From: Methanocorpusculum vombati
GTDB lineage: Archaea; Halobacteriota; Methanomicrobia; Methanomicrobiales; Methanocorpusculaceae
NCBI RefSeq assembly: GCF_026891935.1
Contig: NZ_JAPTGC010000006.1
Location: 62,001 to 126,000 of the forward strand
Direction: 5' to 3'
DNA: 64,000 nucleotides
In this document: in pieces, positions 43,257 to 52,454 of the stretch
Layout: every line of letters begins with the position of its first letter
How positions within the stretch are numbered: the stretch's first letter is position 1
Position numbers and translations under genes: made by a program
The notes under the pieces: generated by a model
What the model saw: only the letters and a program-made list of their open reading frames with translations
What the model was told of the DNA's origin: nothing
Database searches by the model: none

Positions 43257-45673
43257 TGTCAGGGGACGAATCATCCCCGGTAACCATCGCCATCAACCAG
43301 GCCGAATACACCAATGCACCGGGCGGACCGGTCGTCCACATCTTCGGCAGAACCGCCGAAGGTACCGCCCGCCACCTCCAGATCACCGATTTCCGCCCTT
43401 ACTTCTGGGTCTGGGAAAAAGAAGCAGACCAGCCACACCCGGACAACATCGAAGTCACGCAGGACAAAGCAGTCTCCATCAAAGGCGAACCGCTCCGCCG
43501 CATCTACACCGGAAAACCAACCGACGTACGGATCGTGCGTGACCGCTACCACCACTACGAAGCAGACATCCCCTTCGCCACCCGTTTCTTAATCGACACC
43601 GGCCTGACCGGAGGCGTTACAGCACCTGCCGAAGTATGCAGCTACACCGAACTTGCACCGGTCGTTGTCCACTCAAAACCCCGCATCTGCATGTGCGATA
43701 TCGAATGTGACGACCGCAACGGATTCCCCGAACCCGAACGCGACCCGATAACCTGTCTCACCTGCCACGACTCCTACGACGACCACTACACCACATTCGT
43801 TCTCCTCGGTGACACCCGCGTTGACTACTACGAACAGCCCGGTCTCGCGAACGGCTGTTTCACCCGCGACCACCACACTATCTGCACCTATAAAACCGAA
43901 AAAGAACTCTTCACCGCATTCATCGCCTACATCCAGGAAAAAGACCCGGACATCCTCTCCGGCTGGAACTTCGCCGACTTCGACGCCGACTACATCCTCA
44001 AACGGGCTGCAACCCTCGGATTCAAAACCGATGCATTCGCACGCCTGCCGGGACCAACCGAACGAAACGCCATGCGCGGCCGCGTCATCTTCGATCTCTT
44101 AACCGCCTACAAAAAAATGCAGGGCAGCCAGAAGGAATCCTACCGGCTTGACGCCATCGCCGAAGAAGAACTCGGCGAACGAAAAGTCCGTTACACCGGA
44201 ACACTGGGCGACCTCTGGAACAAAGACCCCCTAAAAATGGTCGAGTACAACTTCAAGGATGTAGAGCTGTGCGTCGGCATCAACCGCAAAAACAACATCA
44301 TCGAGTTCTATCAGGAAGTCTCCCGCTACGTCGGCTGCCCGCTTGACAAGGCACTCAACTCCTCCAACGTCATCGACATCTACATTCTCCGCAAAGCCTC
44401 CGGAAAATTCGTTCTCCCTTCCAAAGGGAACTCCGCCGGAGAAGAGTTTGAAGGAGCGACCGTCTTTGCCGCAAGCAAAGGCGTCAAGGAAAACGTCATC
44501 GTACTCGACTTAAAATCCCTCTACCCGATGGCAATGATGACCTTAAACGCCTCGCCCGAAACCAAATCCCCTGACGGCGAGATCCACGCGCCAAACGGCA
44601 TCCGGTTCCGCCGGCAGCCGGACGGCCTCACGCGCAGCATCATCAGCGAACTCATGGCGGAACGCGACGAACGCAAAAAACTGCGCAACACCTTCCCCTA
44701 CGGCTCGCAGGAGTACACGCTCTACGACATGCAGCAGAACGTACTGAAGGTCATCATGAACACCTACTACGGCGTATCGGGATTCTCCCGGTTCCGGTTG
44801 TACGATCGCGACATTGGATCCGCCGTAACCTCCGTCGGCAGAGCCATCATCCAGCACACCCGAAACATCATCACCGCCCGCGGCTATGAAGTAATCTACG
44901 GGGATACCGACTCCTGCTTTGTCCAGCTGCCCAAGGTTTCGCAGGAAGAAACAATGAAGATCGCCCGCGAACTGGAAGTCGAACTGAACGCAAGTTACCT
45001 CGACTTCTCCAGGAACACGCTTGATGCAGATCAGAACTACTTCTCCATCAAGTTCGAAAAGATCTACCGCAGATTCTTCCAGGGCGGCGCAAAGAAACGG
45101 TATGCCGGCCACCTCGTCTGGAAGGAAGGACAGGACGTTGACAAGATCGACATCACCGGTTTTGAGATGAAACGTTCCGACTCCGCACCCATCACCCGCG
45201 AAGTACAGGAACGGGTGCTTGAAATGATTCTCAAAGGCAACGGAAAAGAGGAGGTCAGCGAGTACCTGCCTGAAGTCCTCCGCATGTACCGCGCAGGCAG
45301 GTGCCCGCTCGAAAAAGCCGGGATCCCAAGCGGCATCAACAAAGCGCTGGACGACTACACGGTGCTCGATGCCCATGGCCGGGGAGCAAAATACTCAAAC
45401 ACCTACCTTGGCACCGACTTCAAGCGCGGCAGCAAACCAAAACGGCTCTACATCAGGCGCTCCTATAACCCGGAAAAATATCCGAACACCGATGTTCTCT
45501 GCTTCGAGTACCCGGACCAGATACCGGACGGTATGTTTGAGATCGACTGGGAGACCATGCTCGAAAAAACCATTCAGGCACCGCTGACGCGTATCTTTGA
45601 CGCTCTTGGATGGGACTGGGACGAGTTTGATCCAACAAAAGCAAAGAAGACCACACTGGATATGTTCTTTTAA
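43256..45673 (+). CDS. polB: Family B DNA polymerase
   Basis: 805 residues from the ATG at 43256, which shares its A with the mdh stop codon. The exonuclease domain has CDIECDDRNGF (about residue 146) and GWNFADFDADYI; polymerase motifs are LDLKSLYPMAM (about 417), VIMNTYYGVSGF (motif B) and VIYGDTDSCF (about 547). No intein. The frame upstream of 43256 overlaps mdh and was rejected. Replicative or repair polymerase of the archaeal PolB type; in euryarchaea it coexists with PolD. Confidence 0.95.
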   Translation: MSGDESSPVTIAINQAEYTNAPGGPVVHIFGRTAEGTARHLQITDFRPYFWVWEKEADQPHPDNIEVTQDKAVSIKGEPLRRIYTGKPTDVRIVRDRYHHYEADIPFATRFLIDTGLTGGVTAPAEVCSYTELAPVVVHSKPRICMCDIECDDRNGFPEPERDPITCLTCHDSYDDHYTTFVLLGDTRVDYYEQPGLANGCFTRDHHTICTYKTEKELFTAFIAYIQEKDPDILSGWNFADFDADYILKRAATLGFKTDAFARLPGPTERNAMRGRVIFDLLTAYKKMQGSQKESYRLDAIAEEELGERKVRYTGTLGDLWNKDPLKMVEYNFKDVELCVGINRKNNIIEFYQEVSRYVGCPLDKALNSSNVIDIYILRKASGKFVLPSKGNSAGEEFEGATVFAASKGVKENVIVLDLKSLYPMAMMTLNASPETKSPDGEIHAPNGIRFRRQPDGLTRSIISELMAERDERKKLRNTFPYGSQEYTLYDMQQNVLKVIMNTYYGVSGFSRFRLYDRDIGSAVTSVGRAIIQHTRNIITARGYEVIYGDTDSCFVQLPKVSQEETMKIARELEVELNASYLDFSRNTLDADQNYFSIKFEKIYRRFFQGGAKKRYAGHLVWKEGQDVDKIDITGFEMKRSDSAPITREVQERVLEMILKGNGKEEVSEYLPEVLRMYRAGRCPLEKAGIPSGINKALDDYTVLDAHGRGAKYSNTYLGTDFKRGSKPKRLYIRRSYNPEKYPNTDVLCFEYPDQIPDGMFEIDWETMLEKTIQAPLTRIFDALGWDWDEFDPTKAKKTTLDMFF

Positions 45674-45858
45674 TCTAAGCGGACAAAACAAATTTTTCCG
45701 GGGGGTTATCTCCCCGGACAGTGTATTGGTATATTGGAAAGACTGGTATGGATGGGGATGCGGCGGAACCGGGAATGGAGGTGGTTCGTATCACATTCTC
45801 ACGGAGGATTCATGGATAAGTAGAGAATTTTTGTGGTTTTTGTATGGTATCACTCCTC

Positions 45859-45890
45859 GGCAGGGAATGCTGTGGTGCTTCATCCCTGCC
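45859..45890. promoter_or_regulatory. Inverted repeat upstream of glnA
   Basis: Perfect 8-bp arms around a 16-nt loop, extendable by two pairs with a bulge. It lies about 135 nt before the glnA start. Could be the polB terminator or a nitrogen-control element; it does not match the GGAA-N6-TTCC form known for NrpR. Confidence 0.35.
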
Positions 45891-45995
45891 TGATAGATAC
45901 ATGCACCTCTGAAGTATTAAACCTCGGGAATGTACGCAAAAGATCACCGCAGGCAGGGAAGTGCCGGCAGACTCCCGTCAACCCCCGAGTTCAGG

Positions 45996-46003
45996 TTTAA
46001 TAT
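45996..46003 (+). promoter_or_regulatory. TATA box for glnA
   Basis: TTTAATAT centred 27 nt before ATG 46027; predicts a leaderless or 1-2 nt leader mRNA. Confidence 0.55.
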
Positions 46004-46026
46004 CGTTTCACCGCCCACATGTAAGC

Positions 46027-47355
46027 ATGGTTTCTGACGAAATCGACGCGGTTCTCTCACAGCTGGAGAACGATAATGTACGGTCGGTTCTCCTTCAGTT
46101 CTCGGACCTGGAAGGAAAGCCGAAAAACGTTGCGATTCCGACGAAACAAATGAAGAAGGCTCTGACCGACGGCATCAGCTTCGACGGTTCATCCATTCAG
46201 GGGTTTGCACGGCTGGAAGAGTCGGATATGCTGCTTCGTCCGGATCCTGCCACCTACCAGATCATCCCCTGGTCGGACGAAAAATTCCGGGCGGCACGGT
46301 TCATCTGTGACGTGTACACAACCCGCGGCGAACCGTTTGCCGGCGACCCGCGTAACATTCTGCGTACCCAGATAGAAAAAGCAGCAGAACTCGGTTACAC
46401 CTTCAACGTGGGACCCGAAATGGAGTTCTTCCTCTTCCGGCTGGTTGACGGACATGCATCCGTCAATCTTCAGGATCACAGCGGCTACTTTGATCAGACC
46501 CCGACCGATCCCGGAGAAGACGTCCGGCGCGATCTGGTTATTTCACTCTCGGAGATGGGATTCAACATCGAAGCATCGCATCATGAGGTTGCCCCAAGCC
46601 AGCACGAGATCGATTTCACCTATGGTGATGCCCTTGGTATGGCCGACAAAGTCGTGACCTTCAAGTTCGCCGCAAAAACCCTCGCCTTAAAGCGCGGCCT
46701 GCACGCAACCTTCATGCCAAAACCCATCTTCGGTATCAACGGTTCCGGTATGCACGTCAACTGCTCGCTGATGAAGGACGCAAAGAACGCATTCTTCGAT
46801 CCGGACGGCGACCACCAGCTCTCCGACACCGCGCGTTACTTCATTGCCGGCCTCCTGAAACACATCGACGGTATCACCCGCATCGCAAACCCGACGGTCA
46901 ACTCCTACAAACGTCTGATCCCCGGCTATGAAGCCCCGGTCTATGTCGGCTGGTCTGCCTTAAACCGTTCCGCCCTCATCCGTGTACCCTCGTCACGCGG
47001 AAAAAGTACCCGTGCCGAGCTGCGCAGTCCCGACCCGACCTGCAACCCGTACCTCACCTTTGCCGTAATGCTTGCTGCGGGAATGGACGGTGTCATCAAC
47101 AAAATCGAGCCGACGGAAAGCATCGACAAAAACATCTTCCGCATGACACCTGCCGAACGTGCTGCCGAAGGTATCCGCTGTCTCCCGTGGAACTTACAGG
47201 AAGCAAACAATGCGCTCTTGCAGGATGAACTGCTCTGCAGTGTCCTGGGTGAACATGTCGTTGCCCAGATCAACCGCATCGGCGAACTGGAATGGGCAGA
47301 CTACTCCCGCGCCATCACCGACTGGGAGATCAAACGGTATCTGCCGAACTACTAA
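46027..47355 (+). CDS. glnA: Glutamine synthetase
   Basis: 442 residues from ATG 46027, matching the usual GlnA length. ISFDGSSIQGF, GPEMEFFLF, HEVAPSQHEIDF, NGSGMHVN, NPTVNSYKRLIPGYEAPVYV (20 residues) and NRSALIRVP are canonical. No Tyr adenylylation loop typical of bacterial GSI-beta, so control is probably by feedback, GlnK or transcription. ATG 46027 is supported by the TATA box; the earlier frame start at 45961 lies in the promoter. Confidence 0.97.
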   Translation: MVSDEIDAVLSQLENDNVRSVLLQFSDLEGKPKNVAIPTKQMKKALTDGISFDGSSIQGFARLEESDMLLRPDPATYQIIPWSDEKFRAARFICDVYTTRGEPFAGDPRNILRTQIEKAAELGYTFNVGPEMEFFLFRLVDGHASVNLQDHSGYFDQTPTDPGEDVRRDLVISLSEMGFNIEASHHEVAPSQHEIDFTYGDALGMADKVVTFKFAAKTLALKRGLHATFMPKPIFGINGSGMHVNCSLMKDAKNAFFDPDGDHQLSDTARYFIAGLLKHIDGITRIANPTVNSYKRLIPGYEAPVYVGWSALNRSALIRVPSSRGKSTRAELRSPDPTCNPYLTFAVMLAAGMDGVINKIEPTESIDKNIFRMTPAERAAEGIRCLPWNLQEANNALLQDELLCSVLGEHVVAQINRIGELEWADYSRAITDWEIKRYLPNY

Positions 47356-47462
47356 CACCCTTTTTTGTGATTGTCTGCGGGTTCTGATACAAGCAGCTCC
47401 CGGCATTTTCCCTGTCAGAAACCGTCAAAATTCGTGAAAAAAAGAAAAGGAAAGAGTTAGAG

Positions 47463-49304
47463 TTAATCCTCGCCGTAGAAACCGTGGTTTCCGGTGCGCG
47501 GACTTCTCCGGTCAAAACTGCGGTGATCGCCGCCCCGGCGGTCGCCGGAACGGAACCCGCCGCTGCCGCTGCGGCCGGTATAGCCACCGCGGCTGCCGCC
47601 ATAGGATCTGCGGTCACCGGAACCGCTGCTGCGGAACGAACGCTCACGGTCGCGTTCCTCTTCCTCACGCTCGGACCTCGGCGTTGCCGTCTGAATCTCC
47701 AGCTCCTGACCACGAATCGTCTTCTGACTCATGGTTTCAAGAACAGCTGCTGCATGCTCCAGCGGAACCTCAACAAACGAGTAGTTGCCGTACAGATCGA
47801 TTCTGCCGATACAGCTTCCCGGAATATTGCACTCACCGGCGAACGCACCGACAATATCCTTCGGGCGAATCTGCTGGTTCTTGCCAAGCGTAATTCTGAA
47901 CCTGACCATTCCGGGTTCTGCTCCCGTGTTCTCAAAAGAACCGGGTTCTGACGGTGATGCCGCAGATGCCGACTCGCCATTCTCTGAGGAACTGGTCTTG
48001 CCGGTATCGAGATGCATCTTCAGAAGAGCCGCTGCAACCTCAATACTCGTAATCTCCGAATCATCCTCGGTCTCAAGCAGCTGCTCAACCATCGGCAGAT
48101 ATTTCTCCAGATTACCTGCGATCAGCACCGCGCGAACCTTGTCAAGGAACATCTGCATCTTCATCTCCGCAACATCGTCCAGCGACGGCAGAGGAGTCTT
48201 GGCAATCTTGATCTTTGCATACCGCTGAATATCACGGAGCTTGTAGATCTCGCGCGGCGCAACAAACGTCACCGACTTTCCGGTTCTGCCTGCGCGGCCG
48301 GTTCTGCCGATCCGGTGCACATAATACTCCACATCCTGCGGAACATCATAGTTGAACACCATATCGACATCATCCACATCAATACCACGGGCTGCAACAT
48401 CCGTTGCAATCAGCACATCAATGGAACCTCCGCGGAAACGCGCCATCACACGGTCGCGCTGCATCTGCTTCATATCGCCGTGCAGAGCTTCCACAAAGTA
48501 TCCGCGCGCCTGAAGACGGCTCATCAGATCATCAACCGTCCGCTTCGTGTTACAGAACACAAGCGCCAGCTCCGGATTGTTCATATCCAGCAGACGGCAG
48601 AGTGCCTCAAGCTTGTCACGCTCGCGCACCTCAATGTACGTCTGCTCGATCTGCGGCACCGTCAGCTCGCGGCGCGTTATCTTCACAAACTGCGGATCAT
48701 TCTGGAACTTGCGGGTAATCTCCAGAATCGGAGCCGGCATGGTTGCCGAGAACAGAATCGTCTGGCGATCCTCCGGAGTATGATGGAAAATATCCTCAAT
48801 ATCCTCACGGAAACCCATGTCCAGCATCTGATCCGCTTCATCAAGCACGAACATCCGAACCGAGTCAAGGTTCAGCGTCCCGCGCTTCAGATGATCAATA
48901 ACCCGTCCCGGGGTTCCGATAACCACCTGAACAGACCCGCGAAGCACCTTTAACTGGCGTTCAATCGGCTGTCCGCCGTAGATCGGAACAACACTCAGTC
49001 CCTGTTTGTATTTCATCAGCCGGGAAAATTCCTCGGCAGTCTGTATTGCAAGTTCCCTTGTTGGTGAGAGCACTAACGCCTGCACCGCTTTGTTATTTGG
49101 ATCAAGCCCCTCGATAATTGGAATCCCGAACGCCGCCGTTTTCCCCGTACCCGTCTGAGCCTGCCCTGTTACATCGTGCCCCTCAAGGATCTGCGGAATT
49201 GCCATTGCCTGAATCGGCGTTGGTTCCTCAAATCCCATGTCCTCAATTGCCTGAAGAAGCTCTTCAGAAATTGCGAACTCTGCGAATGTTTTCGTATCCT
49301 CCAT
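47463..49304 (-). CDS. DEAD-box RNA helicase with DbpA-type RNA-binding domain and RGG-like tail
   Basis: 613 residues. Q-motif GFEEPTPIQ, Walker A AQTGTGKT, PTRELA, TPGRVIDH, DEAD, SATMP and HRIGRTGRAG make the full DEAD-box core. Residues about 470-550 form a DbpA-type RNA-binding domain (RFRITLGKNQQIRPKDIVGA, NYSFVEVPLEHA), followed by an R/G/S/Y-rich tail. This is the CsdA/DeaD layout linked to ribosome assembly and cold response. The start ATG at 49304 lies about 30 nt after a TATA-like CTATATAT (minus strand, near 49334). Confidence 0.94.
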   Translation of the reverse strand: MEDTKTFAEFAISEELLQAIEDMGFEEPTPIQAMAIPQILEGHDVTGQAQTGTGKTAAFGIPIIEGLDPNNKAVQALVLSPTRELAIQTAEEFSRLMKYKQGLSVVPIYGGQPIERQLKVLRGSVQVVIGTPGRVIDHLKRGTLNLDSVRMFVLDEADQMLDMGFREDIEDIFHHTPEDRQTILFSATMPAPILEITRKFQNDPQFVKITRRELTVPQIEQTYIEVRERDKLEALCRLLDMNNPELALVFCNTKRTVDDLMSRLQARGYFVEALHGDMKQMQRDRVMARFRGGSIDVLIATDVAARGIDVDDVDMVFNYDVPQDVEYYVHRIGRTGRAGRTGKSVTFVAPREIYKLRDIQRYAKIKIAKTPLPSLDDVAEMKMQMFLDKVRAVLIAGNLEKYLPMVEQLLETEDDSEITSIEVAAALLKMHLDTGKTSSSENGESASAASPSEPGSFENTGAEPGMVRFRITLGKNQQIRPKDIVGAFAGECNIPGSCIGRIDLYGNYSFVEVPLEHAAAVLETMSQKTIRGQELEIQTATPRSEREEEERDRERSFRSSGSGDRRSYGGSRGGYTGRSGSGGFRSGDRRGGDHRSFDRRSPRTGNHGFYGED

Positions 49305-49329
49305 TCGCAATATAGTAGGAGGGCTGAGG

Positions 49330-49338
49330 ATATATAGT
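49330..49338 (-). promoter_or_regulatory. TATA box for DEAD-box helicase
   Basis: CTATATATC on the minus strand, about 30 nt upstream of ATG 49304. Confidence 0.5.
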
Positions 49339-49419
49339 AAACCGGGTCTCAGGCATACAGGTACAAAGCCGGCGGAACCCCAGAGTAGAAATAGCACTCC
49401 TGACGAATGAGAATAATAT

Positions 49420-50523
49420 ATGGAGGATGTCTATATCGCCCGGGCCGGGGCACTTTCTGCCAGGCGCAACACGGAAAGCAAAATTCAGGCCCTCTGCACA
49501 GCGGCAGGCCTGGAAACCATGGTCTCCGAAGGTGACCTCACCGCAGTCAAGGTACACTTCGGGGAGCGCGGAAACGATGCATTCGTCAGCGCCCTGCATG
49601 TCGCAGCCATTGTGCGCCAGATCAAGAACGCAGGCGCAAAACCGTTCCTGACCGACACAAACACTCTGTATCTGGGAGGACGCAGAAACGCCATAGATCA
49701 CATTGAGACCGCACTCTCCCACGGATTCTGTTATCCCGTAACCGAATGTCCGGTCATCATCGCCGACGGTCTCCGGGGAACAAACGCCAAAGAAGTCGAA
49801 GTGTATGGAAAACACTTCGACTCGGTGAAAATTGCAGCAGACATCGTTGCAGCCGACAGCATGGTTGTGGTCTCCCACTTCAAAGGACATGAAGTAGCAG
49901 GATTCGGCGGCGCCCTCAAAAACCTCGGAATGGGATGTGCCTCAGGCGAAGGCAAACGCGAACAGCACACCACCCGCCCGTTCCTCAAAAAAGATACCTG
50001 CATCACCTGCGGTGCCTGCATCAATGCATGCCCTGAATTCTGCATCAGTCTCGGCGGAAAAGAGATCGTCATCGATCTTGAACACTGCATCGGCTGCCTG
50101 ATGTGCATGAACACCTGCCCGAAACACGCAATCGATATCGACTGGAAGGATGACGGATGCGTATTCGTGGAAAGAATGATCGAGTATGCCGCAGGAGCAG
50201 TTGCAAACAAAACCGGCAAAGCATTCTACATCAACTTCCTGACCAACATCACACCGCACTGCGACTGTACCCCGTGGAACGATATCCCGATCGTGCCTGA
50301 CATCGGCATTCTCGCATCGCGTGACCCGGTAGCTCTGGACAAAGCCTGCTACGACCTGGTCAACAATGCGGAAGGTATCTTCGGCAGTCTCCTGCCCGAT
50401 CATCACCATGAAGGCGAAGAGAAGTTCACCCGCGTCTGGCCGGGAACCCAGCCGGAACTCCAGTTCACCTGTGCCGAAGAGATGGGACTCGGTCGGGCAG
50501 AATACCGGTTAAAAGAAATTTAA
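49420..50523 (+). CDS. DUF362 domain protein with two 4Fe-4S ferredoxin motifs
   Basis: 367 residues. The N-terminal and C-terminal parts form the DUF362 domain (VKVHFGERGND, FLTDTNTLYLGGR, SHFKGHEVAGFGGALKNLGMG in parts, DPVALDKACYDLV). Between them are two clusters, CITCGACINACPEFC and CIGCLMCMNTCPKHA. Soluble, no signal peptide. The family is widespread in anaerobes and thought to be an Fe-S oxidoreductase component; partner unknown. Divergent to the DEAD-box helicase. Confidence 0.9.
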   Translation: MEDVYIARAGALSARRNTESKIQALCTAAGLETMVSEGDLTAVKVHFGERGNDAFVSALHVAAIVRQIKNAGAKPFLTDTNTLYLGGRRNAIDHIETALSHGFCYPVTECPVIIADGLRGTNAKEVEVYGKHFDSVKIAADIVAADSMVVVSHFKGHEVAGFGGALKNLGMGCASGEGKREQHTTRPFLKKDTCITCGACINACPEFCISLGGKEIVIDLEHCIGCLMCMNTCPKHAIDIDWKDDGCVFVERMIEYAAGAVANKTGKAFYINFLTNITPHCDCTPWNDIPIVPDIGILASRDPVALDKACYDLVNNAEGIFGSLLPDHHHEGEEKFTRVWPGTQPELQFTCAEEMGLGRAEYRLKEI

Positions 50524-50634
50524 GTTGGAGTATTCGCACATACTATCAACATCCGAATATTTTTCGGTCTTTTCCCGAATTATGCCCTTCCTTTAAATAG
50601 ATGTAAAGTCTGTTCGACGGACAGCCTTATTGCA

Positions 50635-50658
50635 GAGTGTACTCTAACAAGTACACTC
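50635..50658 (+). promoter_or_regulatory. Perfect 9-bp inverted repeat directly before DUF92 start
   Basis: GAGTGTACT (50635-50643) and AGTACACTC (50650-50658) around a 6-nt loop end 1 nt before ATG 50660. A TATA-like TTTAAATA at 50592-50599 would place the hairpin in the mRNA leader where the ribosome binds. Confidence 0.5.
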
Positions 50659-50659
50659 A

Positions 50660-51877
50660 ATGGAGTTCAAACCGCGCTTGGTTGCCATGCCGCTTGTGGT
50701 AACACTGCTGATGCTCATAGCGCCGGTAATCAACCCCTACATCGTCGGAGCAGCAGTCATACTCCTGTCCGTAATTCTCTATACCCTGCATAAAACCCAT
50801 TATCTTGCAATCTCTGTTGCAGTCCTTGCCCTGCTCTACGGAACAGGCCTCATCCCCGTCACCGCATTCCTCGGGCCCATGATGATGATGGTCTGGGGAG
50901 AGTATCTCGCCCGCAAACTGCGGGACTATACGCCGGAAACACTGGCATTTACCCTTGGTGCAATTCTTGGTATCGTTGCAACCATGTTCCACTGCATGCA
51001 GCTGGACAGTCTGGTTGCAATCATCGCGGTTGTCGTACTGCTCATGCTGCGCAGCATCCTCACCGACCGCGACGACGCAGGAATGATCGGACTTCTGGGT
51101 GTTGCAATGACCATTACCCTGTTCTTCGATCTGGAGTTCACGTATGATGCAACGATGCTCGCCCTGGCGGTTGTGGTCTGTGCAGGATTTGCCTACTTTG
51201 CCTACCGGGCAAAAACGGTTGACGCAAGCGGCGTGTTTGCCGCAGTTCTGTTTGGTATCATCCTCATCACGTTTGCCGGAGTCCCCTGGTTCCTCATAGT
51301 TATCAGCTTCTTTATTCTGGGATCATTCTTTACCAAGTACCGGTACGCAGAAAAAGTCTTCCTCGGTGTTGAACAGGGAAAAAGCGGACGTCGCGGCTAT
51401 ATGAATGCATTTGCCAATGCACTCGTGGGCGTTGCCGGTGCAGTCCTCTTCGGCATCACCGGAGACTACATCTTTGCCGCACTCTTCCTCGGCTGCATTG
51501 CAACCGCAACCGCCGACACGCTCGCAAGCGAGATCGGTGTCACCGGCGGAACCCCGTACATGATCACAACACTGCGTCCGGTGCCTGCCGGAACAAACGG
51601 CGGGGTAACCGTCCTTGGTGAACTCGCCTGTCTGTTCGGTGCAACAATCATCTGCGGACTTGCGTTCATACTTGAGGTTGCCCCCTGGTATGTATGCCTC
51701 ATAGGCATTGCCGCAGGATTTTTCGGTACCAACATGGACAGTCTGATCGGTGCACTGATCGAAAACAAAGGCGTTATCGGCAACTCCGGAACAAACCTGC
51801 TTGCAACACTTTCCGGCGGTCTGTTCGCCGTGGCGGTTTACTGGGTCTGCGTGACAGCAGCAAATCTTCTTTTCTGA
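50660..51877 (+). CDS. DUF92 family polytopic membrane protein
   Basis: 405 residues with about ten membrane segments. The C-terminal half carries the DUF92/TMEM19 family signatures: GRRGYMNAFANALVG, CIATATADTLASEIGV, NGGVTVLGELACLFGA and a final GNSGTNLLATLSGGL. Plant relatives (VTE6) phosphorylate phytyl phosphate, so a role in polyprenyl-phosphate metabolism for archaeal lipids is plausible. The N-terminal half resembles dolichol kinase-like membrane segments. Confidence 0.85.
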   Translation: MEFKPRLVAMPLVVTLLMLIAPVINPYIVGAAVILLSVILYTLHKTHYLAISVAVLALLYGTGLIPVTAFLGPMMMMVWGEYLARKLRDYTPETLAFTLGAILGIVATMFHCMQLDSLVAIIAVVVLLMLRSILTDRDDAGMIGLLGVAMTITLFFDLEFTYDATMLALAVVVCAGFAYFAYRAKTVDASGVFAAVLFGIILITFAGVPWFLIVISFFILGSFFTKYRYAEKVFLGVEQGKSGRRGYMNAFANALVGVAGAVLFGITGDYIFAALFLGCIATATADTLASEIGVTGGTPYMITTLRPVPAGTNGGVTVLGELACLFGATIICGLAFILEVAPWYVCLIGIAAGFFGTNMDSLIGALIENKGVIGNSGTNLLATLSGGLFAVAVYWVCVTAANLLF

Positions 51878-51950
51878 ATGCAGCGGGGATCCAAAACCAA
51901 ACCCCACATTAAAATGGATGCGTGACGGATTAGTATTGGGATAAGATACG

Positions 51951-52454
51951 GTGCAGATATCATTACGACTTGAACTCAACGACAAGCCGGGCCAGCTCCT
52001 TGCGGCAATTAAACCGGTTTCTGACAGCGGTGCGAATATTATTTCGATCATGCACCAGCGCGGTGCAGAAACGAGCAACGGAACCCTGATCGTGGACATT
52101 GTCGTCTCGCTCCCGCAGAACCGCCTCGATCAGCTGAAAACAGCGCTCGCACAAAACGGCATTGAGATCATCCGGATAGGAACAGAGCACCTGACCTGCA
52201 CCAAGACATTCATTTTAATCGGTCATATTCTGCACACTGATTTGACGGACACGGTGAACCGTATCGATAAGGCAAACGTCGCCGAAGTGACCGAACTGCA
52301 CATCATCATGCCGCACATAACCCAGCCGTCCACCGCAAAACTGACCATCAAAGCTGCGGGAGCTGCGGAGATGAACCAGGCATTTGACATTCTGATGAAG
52401 ATTGCTGAAGAGAAACATCTTCTGATCGTTGATGAAATGGAGGAAGAACCATGA
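51951..52454 (+). CDS. ACT-domain regulatory protein upstream of hom
   Basis: 167 residues starting with GTG. Residues 1-75 are an ACT domain (LRLELNDKPGQLLAAIKPVS, GANIISIMHQRG); a second ACT-like half follows (FILIGHILHTDLTDTVNRID). It overlaps homoserine dehydrogenase by 4 nt, so it probably binds an amino acid (threonine or methionine) and modulates that enzyme. Confidence 0.88.
   Translation: MQISLRLELNDKPGQLLAAIKPVSDSGANIISIMHQRGAETSNGTLIVDIVVSLPQNRLDQLKTALAQNGIEIIRIGTEHLTCTKTFILIGHILHTDLTDTVNRIDKANVAEVTELHIIMPHITQPSTAKLTIKAAGAAEMNQAFDILMKIAEEKHLLIVDEMEEEP

Larger units (their letters stand above)
45674..46026. other. Non-coding segment upstream of glnA
   Basis: About 350 bases. It contains a hairpin GGCAGGGA/TCCCTGCC (45859-45866 with 45883-45890), a further GGCAGGGA at 45953-45960, and the glnA TATA box. 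No ORF with coding features was seen. Confidence 0.6.

Noticed and set aside
45859-45960. NrpR-type nitrogen operator upstream of glnA
   Set aside because: The repeats present (GGCAGGGA and its inverse) do not fit the GGAA-N6-TTCC pattern.
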